From NCBI GenBank assembly GCA_001970955.1, contig MPUH01000121.1, forward strand, positions 1 to 64,000: 64,000 nucleotides of DNA, written 5' to 3'. Below are positions 31,323 through 41,629 of the stretch, in pieces. The DNA comes from Stentor coeruleus. Lineage: Eukaryota; Ciliophora; Heterotrichea; Heterotrichida; Stentoridae. Position numbers and translations under genes: made by a program. Within the stretch, counting starts at the first letter, position 1. The number at the start of each line of letters is the position of its first letter. Under the pieces are notes generated by a model. That model had not been told where the DNA came from. It saw only the letters and a list, made by a program, of their open reading frames with translations, and did no database searches.

Positions 31323-33089
31323 TTATCATATACAAAAATATATTTTTACTAGTTTTATATTTGATTCTTAGGATGGTTTTGATGAAAATCTTAGGTTTTA
31401 TAAGAATATTTTTGGAAGTTTAGTGTTATAAAATAAGTTTAGGAGTATTTTACTGCATTTTTTGGTTTTTTTATTATAAAGAAGTAGTGTGCGTGTGAAA
31501 TTATATGTTTTGAGGATGATGATGAAATTTTTTGTATTTTTTTATATTAAAAACTCTAATGTGACTCGTTTTTCATATAAAATTTATTGGATAATAATAT
31601 TTTTTTCTAGTTTAAAATTGAAAACTGTTGATAAGTTTTGAAAAAAATATCTAGTCCTTATGCTTTTCTGTTCATTTTTTCGTCCCAGTATTTCTGCTTG
31701 AATTAATAATTTTTATTTGTTAATATTTAGGTAGGAAGGTGAAACAAGTAAGAGTCTTATATAAGGTTGATATGGTAGAATTACAGTAATTCTATGGGCA
31801 TATTTGAACTTTGATTGGTGAAAAATTGTTGTATTTTGTAATAAATCTTTCAAATCAACTAGGATGATTATGAATATTATCTTCTCTTGTTTAGTATTTA
31901 AAAGCTAAAAATTTACTACAAAGTCATCGAAAAAATACTTTTTTTAAACTAAAAATAAGAAATTGGGTAATGATCATAATTTCTAATAGATGAAAATTAT
32001 CCATTATATTATTTTCTATCTGTAATAAACCTTCTTGTTGAATAAGGTAATCAACGATCTTGTGTTTAATTTAAAGAACTTTTGTTTAGAGTGTATCCAT
32101 GAGAAAGGTTCTGAGATTTCGATTTATCCAGATGCATCTTCTAAGTAGACTATCCTAGTTCTAATATATATCGCCCACAGCCTTGATGACTATCTCCATT
32201 ACCTACAAAAGTCCTTTCAATTTTTTTACTTGCACTCTTAAATCTCTGCTTGTTAAAGATTCAAGATTAAGTCTCTTATCCAGCAAGGTAGAAATCGATT
32301 TCTGAATTTTAGATTTTATATACTTTCGATCTATTTTTCAAAGTGTTACTCTTCTCTACTACAGTTCTCAGAAATCCCTATTTTTTAACGGTTCTAATCT
32401 TATAAAAGATTTCTTCATATCTATTTATTTCCAAGCAACTCTAAAGCTAAAACCCTTTAATTATCTTGTTGATACTACCCTTTAGATATACACAAATAAT
32501 TCAGATAGAAATATTATTTCAAGCCAGATATCATCTATTTCAAAATTCTTGAGTTGCAAATATTTTTTTTGAACTAGCTAAAGATATTAATGATATGGAT
32601 TTAGAATCTTTTGGTAAGTTTGCTAGGAATAGGAAATGCATAATTATTAAGGAAAATTATTAAGAATTATAATGAGAGTAAAATTGGATTTAAAGAAAAA
32701 ACAACTTTTCTTCTATTTTGATTTTCCATTTATTATGAGCTTATATATAGGGGAATTTTAGCTATATTTGAAAAATTATATATTTACTAAAACATATCCA
32801 TATGTCAAGATTTAACACAACAGTAGCATACTAAGATTATGCAATATATAATTCTTAGTCAAATTATAAAAAATAATCATAAGATTCTTTGAAAATAAAA
32901 GCTTTAGAAAACTATAATAAAATATGCATTTGAAAAGAGTTTAAATTTTATATAATACTTTCTTTATATATTTCAATTAGATTTTATTATGAAGTAATTA
33001 TTATGGATAGTTGNATTTGAAAAGAGTTTAAATTTTATATAATACTTTCTTTATATATTTCAATTAGATTTTATTATGAAGTAATTATT
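31323..33089. other. Long intergenic region with an assembly gap and flanking duplication
   Basis: About 1.8 kb without a supportable gene. An 86-bp segment (32928-33013) is repeated exactly at 33015-33100 around a single N at 33014; see separate entry. A less AT-rich part at about 32030-32540 has short stretches that vaguely recall reverse-transcriptase and RNase H text, too weak to call. Nothing else is seen. Confidence 0.6.
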
Positions 33090-33100
33090 ATGGATAGTTG
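32928..33100. repeat. 86-bp perfect duplication flanking a single N
   Basis: Bases 32928-33013 equal 33015-33100, with N at 33014 between. The unit ends in atggatagttg, the probable first codons of the deubiquitinase gene. Most likely two overlapping contig ends left unmerged. Confidence 0.95.
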
Positions 33101-33204
33101 CCAACACTTTAATCTTGTTAATGTCCAAAAGCAAACTGGGAAGCTAAGTTCATCACAGATTAATCATTAAAATTAAGGTAATTTTTATAAAGGACGCAAT
33201 AAGA

Positions 33205-35232
33205 ATGGGCGACCTTTACTGTGAAAAATGCTCAGTAGGTCTTCCAAATATATGGATTTGCCTTCATGTAAAATCCACATAGGACACTTGTACATTCCGA
33301 GGCTGTGGAAGATATCAAAACAAACATGCTCAACAACATTATTCTTCATTAAAGCATTCTGTATTTATAAACCCAAAAACCTTATTGATTTGGTGTTTAG
33401 AATGCGACCAAGAGATTATCGAAGACTCTTCTATGGCTTTAAGGTCAATATTTGCATCAAATAATACAAGTAAAAAACCAGAAATTGATCAAAAACCTAA
33501 ATACAAAGGCATTAGAGGTGTTATTGGATTGAAAAATTTAGGAAATACTTGTTTTATGAATTCAAGTTTGCAATGCTTGTCTAATATTAGAGCTTTTCAA
33601 AGATATTTTTTGAAAACTATTGATATTGAAGAATTAAAAGCTCAGGAATTAGCAGAATTTGATATTATAAAGACCCTTAGTGAACTTTTTAATAGTATTT
33701 GGAATGGAGATGCTGCACAGGTTAGTCCAAAAGATTTTTGGGATGCGTTTAGAAAGTCCTGTCCTTTTTTTAAAGGTATGGCTCAGCATGATTCTCAGGA
33801 GTTTTTACGTATTTTCTTGGACAAATTGCATGATGAGTTAAAATTCGAATATCAAATCGGAAAATACAGGTCAATAGTCTCTGATATATTTCGTTCAGAA
33901 ATGCAAAATAAAATCACATGTAAAATATGTGGTAATCATACAGTAAAAGATGAGGAATTTTATGACTTATCTGTGAGTATCCCGACAGCAGAAGATATAG
34001 AAAGTTATAAAGAGATATCAAAAGAAGTGAGAAGTCCTCAAGAACGTGTTACTCTTTATAGTGAAAAATCAACCTTATGGAGTAAAATCCAACAAATTTT
34101 CACAGAAAGTAAAGATGTTGTTAGTATTTATGATTGTTTGCTGAATTTTTGCTTACCAGAAGAGTTGAGGCAGAAATTCGAGTGTTTAAATTGTGGGGAA
34201 AAAACACCAAGTCGAAGAGAAGTTAAAATTCTTAAACCACCTAATGCTTTGATGTTAGTGATAAAGAGGTTTAAATATAACAAAGCTGGTATGAAAATAT
34301 CAACATATGTACAGTTCCCTATGACCATAGACTTACGTTTTTTCTTATCAAGAAACACCTCTTGCCAATATCAACTAACAGGGATGATCCAGCATATGGG
34401 TGGGGTTAATGGAGGTCATTACGTATCCTACTGCAAAAATTTTAAAAATAACAACTGGTATGAATATGACGACTCCCGTACAAGACAAATAACAGAACAA
34501 CAGCTTTTAGAAAAAGAAGCCTATATTCTTTTCTACCAAAGACAAATTCTTGAGCCTCGAGAAAAGCTTAAAAAAGGTCAGAAAAAAGCATATCTGCCAA
34601 GTTATTGGTGTAATCTTTATAGAACACTTTCTGACCCTGGACCTATAATTTCAAAGTATCTTTTGTGTGGTCATGGAATGTTAAAACCTTTGTTTTCTTT
34701 ATCACAATTTACTGAAATCGCAAGTTCACAAGCTGAAGAGATTAGAGAGAAATTTTCACAGGATTGTGGGATTATAGAAAAAGTTGGTGAATGTGAAAGT
34801 TGTATAGTAAGCTTTGCAGAACTTAATATACGAACTGAATTAGAACTTGAGTTAATCAAAGAACTTAATGAAATAACCCCATTTGAAGGGCCTTGGTATT
34901 TAATATCAATAACCTGGCTTAATCATTGGAAGAGTTTTTGTTGTCATGAATCCTCAAGTGAAAAACGTACCCCAATGGCAATTGATAACAATGGTTTATT
35001 CCTTGATGGAAAAATAAGAAAAGGTTTAGAAAAAGGAAAAGATTACAGAGGTGTGAATCGTCATGTTTGGGAAGCTTTGCTTAAACTTTATAAAGGTGGT
35101 CCAGAAATCAGAAGACTTGAAGTAGATATTTATGCTGATCCAGCACCTGACATAATATGCTCAACACCAAGTCTTACAGCTGAACATATGGGCAAATTAA
35201 GAGTTATTCAATCAACATATCCTAATAGTTAA
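33205..35232 (+). CDS. Ubiquitin-specific protease, USP20/USP33-like (ZnF-UBP, USP, DUSP)
   Basis: Two exons, 33205-33267 and 33283-35232, flank the intron gtaaaatccacatag (33268-33282), which contains an in-frame TAG; this gives 670 residues. Order: ZnF-UBP (LYCEKC, WICLH, CGRYQNKHAQQHY, IWCLECDQEI), USP catalytic domain with Cys111 in NLGNTCFMNSSLQ and His in NGGHYVSYC plus YEYDDS, zinc ribbon CKICG/CLNCG, and a C-terminal DUSP region (WLNHW, GLFLDGKIRKGLEKGKDYRG). It removes ubiquitin from substrates. The true start is probably earlier, at the ATG at 33090 (MDSCQHFNLV), since ZnF-UBP needs an upstream C-x-H pair. A frame disruption between 33150 and 33192 is unexplained: gtaatttttataaag at 33178-33192 could be another intron, but a one-base shift remains. 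Confidence 0.93.
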
Positions 35233-35337
35233 TTTAGCAACCTTGAAAATTAACCAGCATTTTGTTGACGATAAATATTAACTATAAAATCCTATATATT
35301 TTTTTACTACTCTTCAGCGTATTTTTTTTCTAATAAA

Positions 35338-36534
35338 ATGTCTATTCATTTACCTAAATGGGAAATCGGTCCCAGATACAAGCTATTGAGAAAAATAGGT
35401 AAAGGGACATATGGTTCGGTTTTTGAAGGCAAAGACATGAACACAAACGAGCGCGTGGCAATAAAAAATATAAAATCCTTATTTGAATATGAAGTCGAGG
35501 CTAAACACATGCTTCGAGAAATCTGCATAATGCGCACACTAAACCACCCAAACATCGTAAAAATCAAAGATGTTGTGATCCCTAAAAGTTCTGAAGATTA
35601 CAACAATGTGTATATTGTCATGGAATATGCTGAAGCTGATTTAAAAAAACTCACAAAGTCCCCAACTTATCTAGATCATAGCCAAGTGCGTTTTCTTATG
35701 TATCAAGCAATATGTGGATGTCGATATATGCATTTAGCTAATGTTTTACATAGGGATATAAAACCAGCTAATATTCTTATAAATAGTGACTGTTCGTTAA
35801 AAATTTGCGACTTTGGGTTATCAAGAAGTTATAGACGTTTAAATCAAAATTTCGAAGAAGGTGCATCAAATCTAACAAGAAATGATGATGATATAAGATG
35901 CTCAAATAAACTCCAAAGGATTCTCACTGGACATGTTGTAACAAGATGGTATAGAGCTCCTGAAGTGATTTTAATGGAAAAAGAATACGGTAAAGAAATG
36001 GATATTTGGAGCCTTGGATGTGTATTTGCTGAGATGCTAGGGATGATTAGAGAAAATGTTCCTCATCATATTGAAAGAATCCCTTTGTTTCCTGGGAAAA
36101 GTTGTTTTCCTTTATCCCCTGATTTTAATACCACATCAACTAAAGCTGGATATCCAGTCGCAGAAAATGATCAATTGAATATGATTTTTCAAATTGTCGG
36201 AACATTACCTGCTTATGATTTTGTCACTGATCCTAAAGCTCTTAAGTATTTAAAAGCTTATCCTGAAATTAAACCTAAGAGCTTATCTGAGATATACCCA
36301 GCAATTACGACGAATGAATTAGATTTACTTAATAGGATGATGATGTTTAATCCTAGAGAAAGGATCACATTAGATCAAGCTATTAATCATCCTTATTTTT
36401 TCCCTGTTAGAGACCCGAATTTGGAAATTAACCCTGTAACGCAAGCAGATTTTGAATTTGACAGCGATACAGAAATGGATATGGTTTCTTTAAAAGAACT
36501 CTTTCGCAAAGAAATCAGTAGCTTTAACCCTTAG
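35338..36534 (+). CDS. MAP kinase-like CMGC kinase with atypical TGH activation motif
   Basis: A 398-residue kinase. Visible: Gly loop GKGTYGSVFEG, VAIKN lysine, C-helix EICIMRTLNHPNIV, VLHRDIKPANIL, ICDFGLSR, VVTRWYRAPEV and DIWSLGCVFAEML. The phosphorylation lip reads T197-G-H199 where classical MAPKs have T-x-Y, and the lip is lengthened by about 25 residues (SYRRLNQNF...SNKLQR). A second insertion of about 25 residues occurs before the helix that follows LFPGKSCF. The MAPK insert and C-terminal extension are present. Loss of the tyrosine means dual TxY phosphorylation is impossible; it may autoactivate or be activated on T197 only. Cytosolic signalling kinase; partners unknown. Confidence 0.88.
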   Translation: MSIHLPKWEIGPRYKLLRKIGKGTYGSVFEGKDMNTNERVAIKNIKSLFEYEVEAKHMLREICIMRTLNHPNIVKIKDVVIPKSSEDYNNVYIVMEYAEADLKKLTKSPTYLDHSQVRFLMYQAICGCRYMHLANVLHRDIKPANILINSDCSLKICDFGLSRSYRRLNQNFEEGASNLTRNDDDIRCSNKLQRILTGHVVTRWYRAPEVILMEKEYGKEMDIWSLGCVFAEMLGMIRENVPHHIERIPLFPGKSCFPLSPDFNTTSTKAGYPVAENDQLNMIFQIVGTLPAYDFVTDPKALKYLKAYPEIKPKSLSEIYPAITTNELDLLNRMMMFNPRERITLDQAINHPYFFPVRDPNLEINPVTQADFEFDSDTEMDMVSLKELFRKEISSFNP

Positions 36535-36643
36535 TTATTCAATTTGTGGTTTATGTTATATAGTAGTTAAAAAAAAATTTTTTGGGTTTTAAGGTTGAGA
36601 ATTGGGTTTTGTATGAGGGAATTATATTATAGAAGTATTTATA

Positions 36644-37024
36644 TTAAAATACAAGTGAATGCTTTTTCATTCGATATGGAGAAAGTGAACGTTTGCGTCT
36701 TATTGAGAAATTTTCTATAAGGGTGTAAATTGATGTACCATTGATCTGTTTAATTTGGTCTTTTATAACCCTAGTTGATTTATCATAGTACGGACAACTA
36801 GTTTTTTCTTGTGTCTCTGTAACAATCTTAGGCAATTCTAGCTTTATCTGGCGTTTACGGAGATCAAGAAAAGTTTTGTCTTCTATGTTCTTTGATTGAC
36901 CTATGTGTGATTTTGGGATAAAACGCCAAGGGGAAATGTATTTTTTTTTAGGCTCAAGTCTTAATACTACAGGAGACATCCGTGTTGGCATGAATCGCTT
37001 GGATGAGTAATTCGCAGTTTCCAT
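36644..37024 (-). CDS. Small basic hypothetical protein
   Basis: 126 residues with ATG at 37024. Lys/Arg/Pro-rich, ends in KRSLSPYRMKKHSLVF, with no membrane segment. It lacks a recognised domain. Convergent to the kinase gene with about 110 bp between. Small basic proteins of this kind are common in ciliate cytoskeleton, but no function can be assigned. Confidence 0.5.
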   Translation of the reverse strand: METANYSSKRFMPTRMSPVVLRLEPKKKYISPWRFIPKSHIGQSKNIEDKTFLDLRKRQIKLELPKIVTETQEKTSCPYYDKSTRVIKDQIKQINGTSIYTLIENFSIRRKRSLSPYRMKKHSLVF

Positions 37025-37685
37025 ATATATTTTTAATATGAATTGGGATTATTATTGAATGTGATATGTTAAGAAATTAGGATATGTAAGATGATATTTT
37101 TGACATGATGATTTAGATTTTATATGAAGATTTAGATTTTTTTGTTGGAATTGATAAGTCTGTAAAAGGAAAAGTAAATATTTTAATGATTTTTATATAA
37201 AATCAGGATGTATGGGTAAATTTATAATAATTTCGTGCTTTTTAGGGGTAAATGATAGCATATATAAAAACTATTAATACAATGAAAATTTCTTAATAAA
37301 ATAAACGAAAAGTCTTTAAGTTTATATTTTATTTGTTAATAAAACATTAGCATCATATATTGCAGTATTTACTACTAAGTCTATGTTTATTTTGAGTGAA
37401 GGGTGAAAAAACAACTTTTTGTACTACTTTTATTAATGATTTTGATTTCTTTTTATTGACTCTATTAATTTAAGTTAATAATATCAGTTATTCAATTTCT
37501 TTAAAGCACTAATAATTAAAAACTTAATTTGAAGAATTAAAAGCAATATTCCTTCAACAACACATATTTCCCATAATCTAAAAAATAAACTCTTTCAATA
37601 CATTATTTCCTCTTCTCCAGCCCATATCACTTTTATCCAAAAAAAAAAACATTTTCCTTCATTCACACATATTTCCCATAATCCA
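37025..37685. other. Divergent intergenic region with an imperfect repeat
   Basis: The + strand is A/C-rich from about 37550. An imperfect repeat, ttccttcaacaacacatatttcccataat near 37551 and ttccttcattcacacatatttcccataat near 37655, lies upstream of the next gene. Nothing else is supportable. Confidence 0.5.
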
Positions 37686-37816
37686 ATGCAATAAATCACA
37701 AACCAAAACCTTCAAAAGACTTCGAAGCCAAAAGTCGTCTGCATCACAATAAATCAAGTTATTCATCACAACATGCATTAACCCCAAGATGCAATAATAA
37801 AACAAGTCCTTCTGAA

Positions 37817-38161
37817 ATGACTTCTATGAAACATGAACTTTCTGAATTGAAAAAAACATTGAATGAAACTCTTTCAGAAGTAGCTTTAGTAAAAAAACAA
37901 TATGAACAAGAGACTAAAACACTTCAAACATCTTATGAAGAACTAAAAAAAGAATTCGAGACTCTTAGGTTTGAAAAAGATGAACGACAAACAAAACAAA
38001 CCTATGGAATTGAAGAATACAGCCAATTAACCCTTGAACTCATTGGCTTACGTACTGAAATTGATCGTCTAAGCAACCTTTATGATCGTGAAAGACGAAA
38101 CAATCATATGCGTATAATCGAAAATAAACTTCATGAAAGTCTTTTAGAAGATTTGAATTAA
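37817..38161 (+). CDS. Small coiled-coil protein, 5' end uncertain
   Basis: From the first in-frame ATG at 37817 it encodes 114 residues of heptad-rich coiled coil (MKHELSELKKTLNETLSEVA ... TLELIGLRTEIDRLSNLYDR). The same frame stays open and looks coding back to about 37690 (INHKPKPSKDFEAKSRLHHN), and an ATG at 37686 lies one base out of frame with it. A missing base near 37690 would give a longer protein of about 157 residues. Its stop is 7 bp from the convergent GAF-protein stop. Role unknown; probably structural. Confidence 0.6.
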   Translation: MTSMKHELSELKKTLNETLSEVALVKKQYEQETKTLQTSYEELKKEFETLRFEKDERQTKQTYGIEEYSQLTLELIGLRTEIDRLSNLYDRERRNNHMRIIENKLHESLLEDLN

Positions 38162-38168
38162 GCACAAA

Positions 38169-40082
38169 CTAATCATAAAAGTCAATAAATATTAAATAAG
38201 AAGGATAATCTTCTAATCCTGAAACCTTAACATACTGAATATTAGCAAATCCATCTTTAGTATTCAAGCTTTTAAATGATAAATTCTCTTCGGATTTAAC
38301 ACTATCTAAATAACTCTCAAGGATTTCAGGATATAATCTTAAAGCTTCAGTTATATTAGCCCCAATAATTTCTTCTGACTTTAGTTCAAGCATTTTTGAG
38401 GCTGATAAGTTAAGTTTTTGGATGATACTTTGGTTGTTTATATGAAGAATTTTTGTAGAGATGTTTTGAAGGCAAAATTCGTTTATGTCTGCTGTGTAAA
38501 GGACTGAACTTAGGTTTTGTGCTGATTCGAATATGGCTTGGATTGTTTGAGAGAGGGATTCAAGGCGTTTTTCATCTGTTTTACTGAATTTGGCTAAGTT
38601 TTTTTTGTTAAGACATTCTAGGACACCTATTGTTGATATGGGCACAGCGAGGATTTCTCGGGTTGTGAAATTTGTGTTTTTGTCGATGTCCTTGAAAAAA
38701 CTTGGGTGCTGGCTGTCTGCATTGATGACCGTGTTTGTTTGATAAGCTAAACCAGCTATACCTTTATCTATAGGAAAGCTTATGGAACCTGATATGCCGA
38801 GGGAGACTATTGAGGTAAGATACTTGCTTGTGGAGTCGTATAGGAAAATACTAACCCGTTCACAATTTAATAACTCACTAATGCTCTCACACAATTTATA
38901 AAGCACTGGGGATAAAAGTGCAGATTTACAGCTTTCAATACTTCCTTTATTCAAAGATAAACTTCTCTTAACCATACTCATTTTTTCTCTACTTTCCTGT
39001 CCAATTTGTCCATACGCTAACTGTTTTGAAACATGCATCATCAACACAATATCCTCCTTCATAAACTCAGTTTTTTTATTCGCACATTCCAAAATCCCCA
39101 ATACTTTATCATTAATTTTAATTTGCACACAAGCCAAATTCCTTGTGACAAAATTGCAAATCTGATCATAATTTTTATCAAATCTTGAATCTTCATGTGC
39201 AACTGAAATTATCAAAGGTTCATCAACATATGCGAAATGGCCAAAGTTTTTTTCTACAGTAATAGCTTCAGGCATATCAGAAGTTACGGCAATTGAATAT
39301 AAAGTATTATCATCATAAGCTAAAACAGTTATTTTTTCAACTTCAAGTATATCAACAAGCATTTCAAGGGTTCTTGGAAGGAAGATTTCAGGGGAGTTTA
39401 AAAATGCTACATTTCTTAGACTGAGAAAAAAACTTAAGCTTTCAAACAATATTGTCCTTGCTTTGTGAAGGAACATATCTTGGCTTGTTTTTCCTAATAA
39501 GAAACGTACAACTTTTTGCATTTCCTCTCGGCTTAGTTGTGCGTCGAGGATATTTTTTAAGAATTCAGCTTCTTTGAAGTCTTGATATAAATTGTTTTGT
39601 AATGATGCATCGAATATAAAACTTTTGGTAGATAAGGTTTGGGGGTTGAGTTTTGATGACTGAGAAATTGTATTCATAACACTACTAAGATCAACACTCA
39701 ATGATTTAGCTTTAAGTTTCTTTTTGTTTTTTGGGATAATTGGGCTTAGCCGAAAAATGTTATCATCAGGTAAATTTGGAAGTGGAGGTAAAACATCATT
39801 AAGCTCTTCTGTTATATGTTTTGATAGTATGCCTATTATCTGTTTGAGCTGTGCGTTATTTTTTTCCAGGTTCAAGATTTTTCTTTCATGCTTTTTCAGA
39901 GTAAGTTTCAGAGAATGTATGATAGATTCTTTTTCAAAAAGCTTATCTTGAAAATCAGAAACTTTATGCGTAGGGCTTTTGGTTTTCTTATACTTTCTGA
40001 CAGTTTTTTTCGCTTCATATCTTATATTCCTAGCAAGTCTTGGTACCGGGCTTAAATGCAAACTATAATAAGAATCAGACAT
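38169..40082 (-). CDS. Tandem-GAF protein with coiled coil and C-terminal PAS-like region
   Basis: A 637-residue protein. Basic N terminus, coiled coil at about 45-95, linker, GAF-A at about 215-365 (VEKITVLAYDDNTLYSIAVT ... VLGILECANKK), GAF-B at about 385-515 (CERVSIFLYDSTSKYLTSIV ... GIAGLAYQT ... IGVLECLNKKN), and a PAS-like end (ISTKILHINNQSIIQKLNLS). Tandem GAFs of this style regulate cyclic-nucleotide phosphodiesterases and adenylyl cyclases by binding cAMP or cGMP, but no catalytic domain is present here. It may be a stand-alone cyclic-nucleotide or redox sensor. The NKKxE/F-like ends of both GAFs are kept. No intron is needed. Confidence 0.8.
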   Translation of the reverse strand: MSDSYYSLHLSPVPRLARNIRYEAKKTVRKYKKTKSPTHKVSDFQDKLFEKESIIHSLKLTLKKHERKILNLEKNNAQLKQIIGILSKHITEELNDVLPPLPNLPDDNIFRLSPIIPKNKKKLKAKSLSVDLSSVMNTISQSSKLNPQTLSTKSFIFDASLQNNLYQDFKEAEFLKNILDAQLSREEMQKVVRFLLGKTSQDMFLHKARTILFESLSFFLSLRNVAFLNSPEIFLPRTLEMLVDILEVEKITVLAYDDNTLYSIAVTSDMPEAITVEKNFGHFAYVDEPLIISVAHEDSRFDKNYDQICNFVTRNLACVQIKINDKVLGILECANKKTEFMKEDIVLMMHVSKQLAYGQIGQESREKMSMVKRSLSLNKGSIESCKSALLSPVLYKLCESISELLNCERVSIFLYDSTSKYLTSIVSLGISGSISFPIDKGIAGLAYQTNTVINADSQHPSFFKDIDKNTNFTTREILAVPISTIGVLECLNKKNLAKFSKTDEKRLESLSQTIQAIFESAQNLSSVLYTADINEFCLQNISTKILHINNQSIIQKLNLSASKMLELKSEEIIGANITEALRLYPEILESYLDSVKSEENLSFKSLNTKDGFANIQYVKVSGLEDYPSYLIFIDFYD

Positions 40083-40141
40083 ATATATGTTAAAACTAAC
40101 ATAATCTTATCTAGTATAATTTTTTCCATATACCTAACAAT

Positions 40142-40651
40142 CTATTTGTAATTATGGAGCTTATCCTTCTTTTGGTTCTTCTTACTTTTCTCATTCCTTG
40201 CTGCGATTTCTAACCTAACATTTTCGAATACTTCTTTCTTAGGCTTACCCTTTTTACCTTTTGACTTTTTTTCTTGTTTTTGATCTGCTTTCTCCTCTTC
40301 AGTCTTTTCAGCTTGTCCTTCAGGATTTGTTCCAAGTTCAGCAAGAAGTTTATTCAATTCTTCAAGTTCTTTTTCTTTTATTTCTTTTTTTGATGCTGTA
40401 GTTCCATCAGGTCTTGAGATTTTTGTTGTGGTTTTTGATTCGCTTGTATTTACTAGTTTCGTCACAAGATTTGGGTCAACTTTTTCTTCAGGTTCTTCTT
40501 TTTCCTTTTTCGCTTTGGACTTTTTCTTGCTCTTCGTAGATTTAGATGCGGATTCTATAGCAGGAAGTGATGTGATGATATTTTCGCCTTCATGTTCTTC
40601 AGGCTCTTCCTCATCAGATTCGCTGTCTGCCCATTTTCTTCTAGCTTCCAT
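40142..40651 (-). CDS. Highly charged low-complexity hypothetical protein
   Basis: 169 residues, start ATG at 40651 in ATAAATGG context. Acidic N terminus (ARRKWADSESDEEEPEE), then Lys/Glu/Ser-rich disorder with a basic C terminus (KKNQKKDKLHNYK). No recognised domain. Composition suggests an RNA- or ribosome-associated disordered protein, but this is a guess. Confidence 0.6.
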   Translation of the reverse strand: MEARRKWADSESDEEEPEEHEGENIITSLPAIESASKSTKSKKKSKAKKEKEEPEEKVDPNLVTKLVNTSESKTTTKISRPDGTTASKKEIKEKELEELNKLLAELGTNPEGQAEKTEEEKADQKQEKKSKGKKGKPKKEVFENVRLEIAARNEKSKKNQKKDKLHNYK

Positions 40652-41629
40652 TTATTCTTTCTAAGCCCAATAAATCATTTTTCTGAAATCTTAGATTTCA
40701 TATCTAAATAGTCTGTTTTTCGGTGTCACAGGTAAAAATGTATTTTTTATATTATTTTGCCTAATAAATTGCTTTTTTTTTCTATGTTTGGATGTTTTTT
40801 TAAGGTAAATTCATATATTTATGTGATAAAAGCTTTAATAATTATTAATAATAAGAAATTACCTTATATCAGCTTTAGGGTGCAATGATCTTAGTCATGT
40901 GTTCAAGTATATTCCAAAGTTTTTTTAGTTTGAAATTGAAATAACTTATACAACAACAAGAAGACTTTATCTTGAAGTCATAAAATGCCTAGACCTAAAT
41001 AAAAATTTTTTTTTGTCTGTAGTAATGAGTCTAACCCTTTAAACATTAAGGAAAATATTACTTATAATCAGAATAGAACTAANTAACTTATACAACAACA
41101 AGAAGACTTTATCTTGAAGTCATAAAATGCCTAGACCTAAATAAAAAATTTTTTTTGTCTGTAGTAATGAGTCTAACCCTTTAAACATTAAGGAAATATA
41201 TTACTTTATAATCAGAATAGAACTAGTTCTTTATATATTGTCAGTAGAAGTGGAAATTTTAAGTTGATAAAAAGTTTGTTAGTTTTAGATACAATATGGA
41301 TATTATAAACTATGCCTGATACACAAATTAGTAGATTATAGTGATTGTGGCGATAACAAAAATATTAAGTTTTTGATTGATTGTGACGCGGATATTGATA
41401 ATAATTATTAACCCAAACTTCTCAGTTATCAAAGCATAAATTAGCCCTTGGACACAATCATCTTAAATTGGAAGTGGTCATATACTTAATATAATTCTTA
41501 ACATTAACACAACTAGATCAAGTAAATTTCCATATTTTTTTCTATAGCAACCTAAACTTCTAAATTTTCATCATAATCCTCCAACATCCAAACCTTATGC
41601 ATATCTAAAAACAATTAACTTACAAAATA
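40652..41629. other. Intergenic region with an N-junction duplication
   Basis: About 140 bp (40942-41082) are repeated at 41084-41225 around an N at 41083. No gene is seen. Confidence 0.6.
40942..41225. repeat. About 140-bp near-perfect duplication flanking a single N
   Basis: The two copies differ only in a few single-base positions and homopolymer lengths (for example the A/T run, and gaaaatattactta versus gaaatatattacttta). Best explained as overlapping contig ends of two haplotypes. Confidence 0.9.

Noticed and set aside
32030-32540. Short stretches recalling reverse transcriptase and RNase H of a Ty3-like LTR element
   Set aside because: Only isolated, very short resemblances in AT-rich DNA, with no terminal repeats, primer site or other parts. 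Too weak to name an element; if anything, a very old and heavily decayed remnant.
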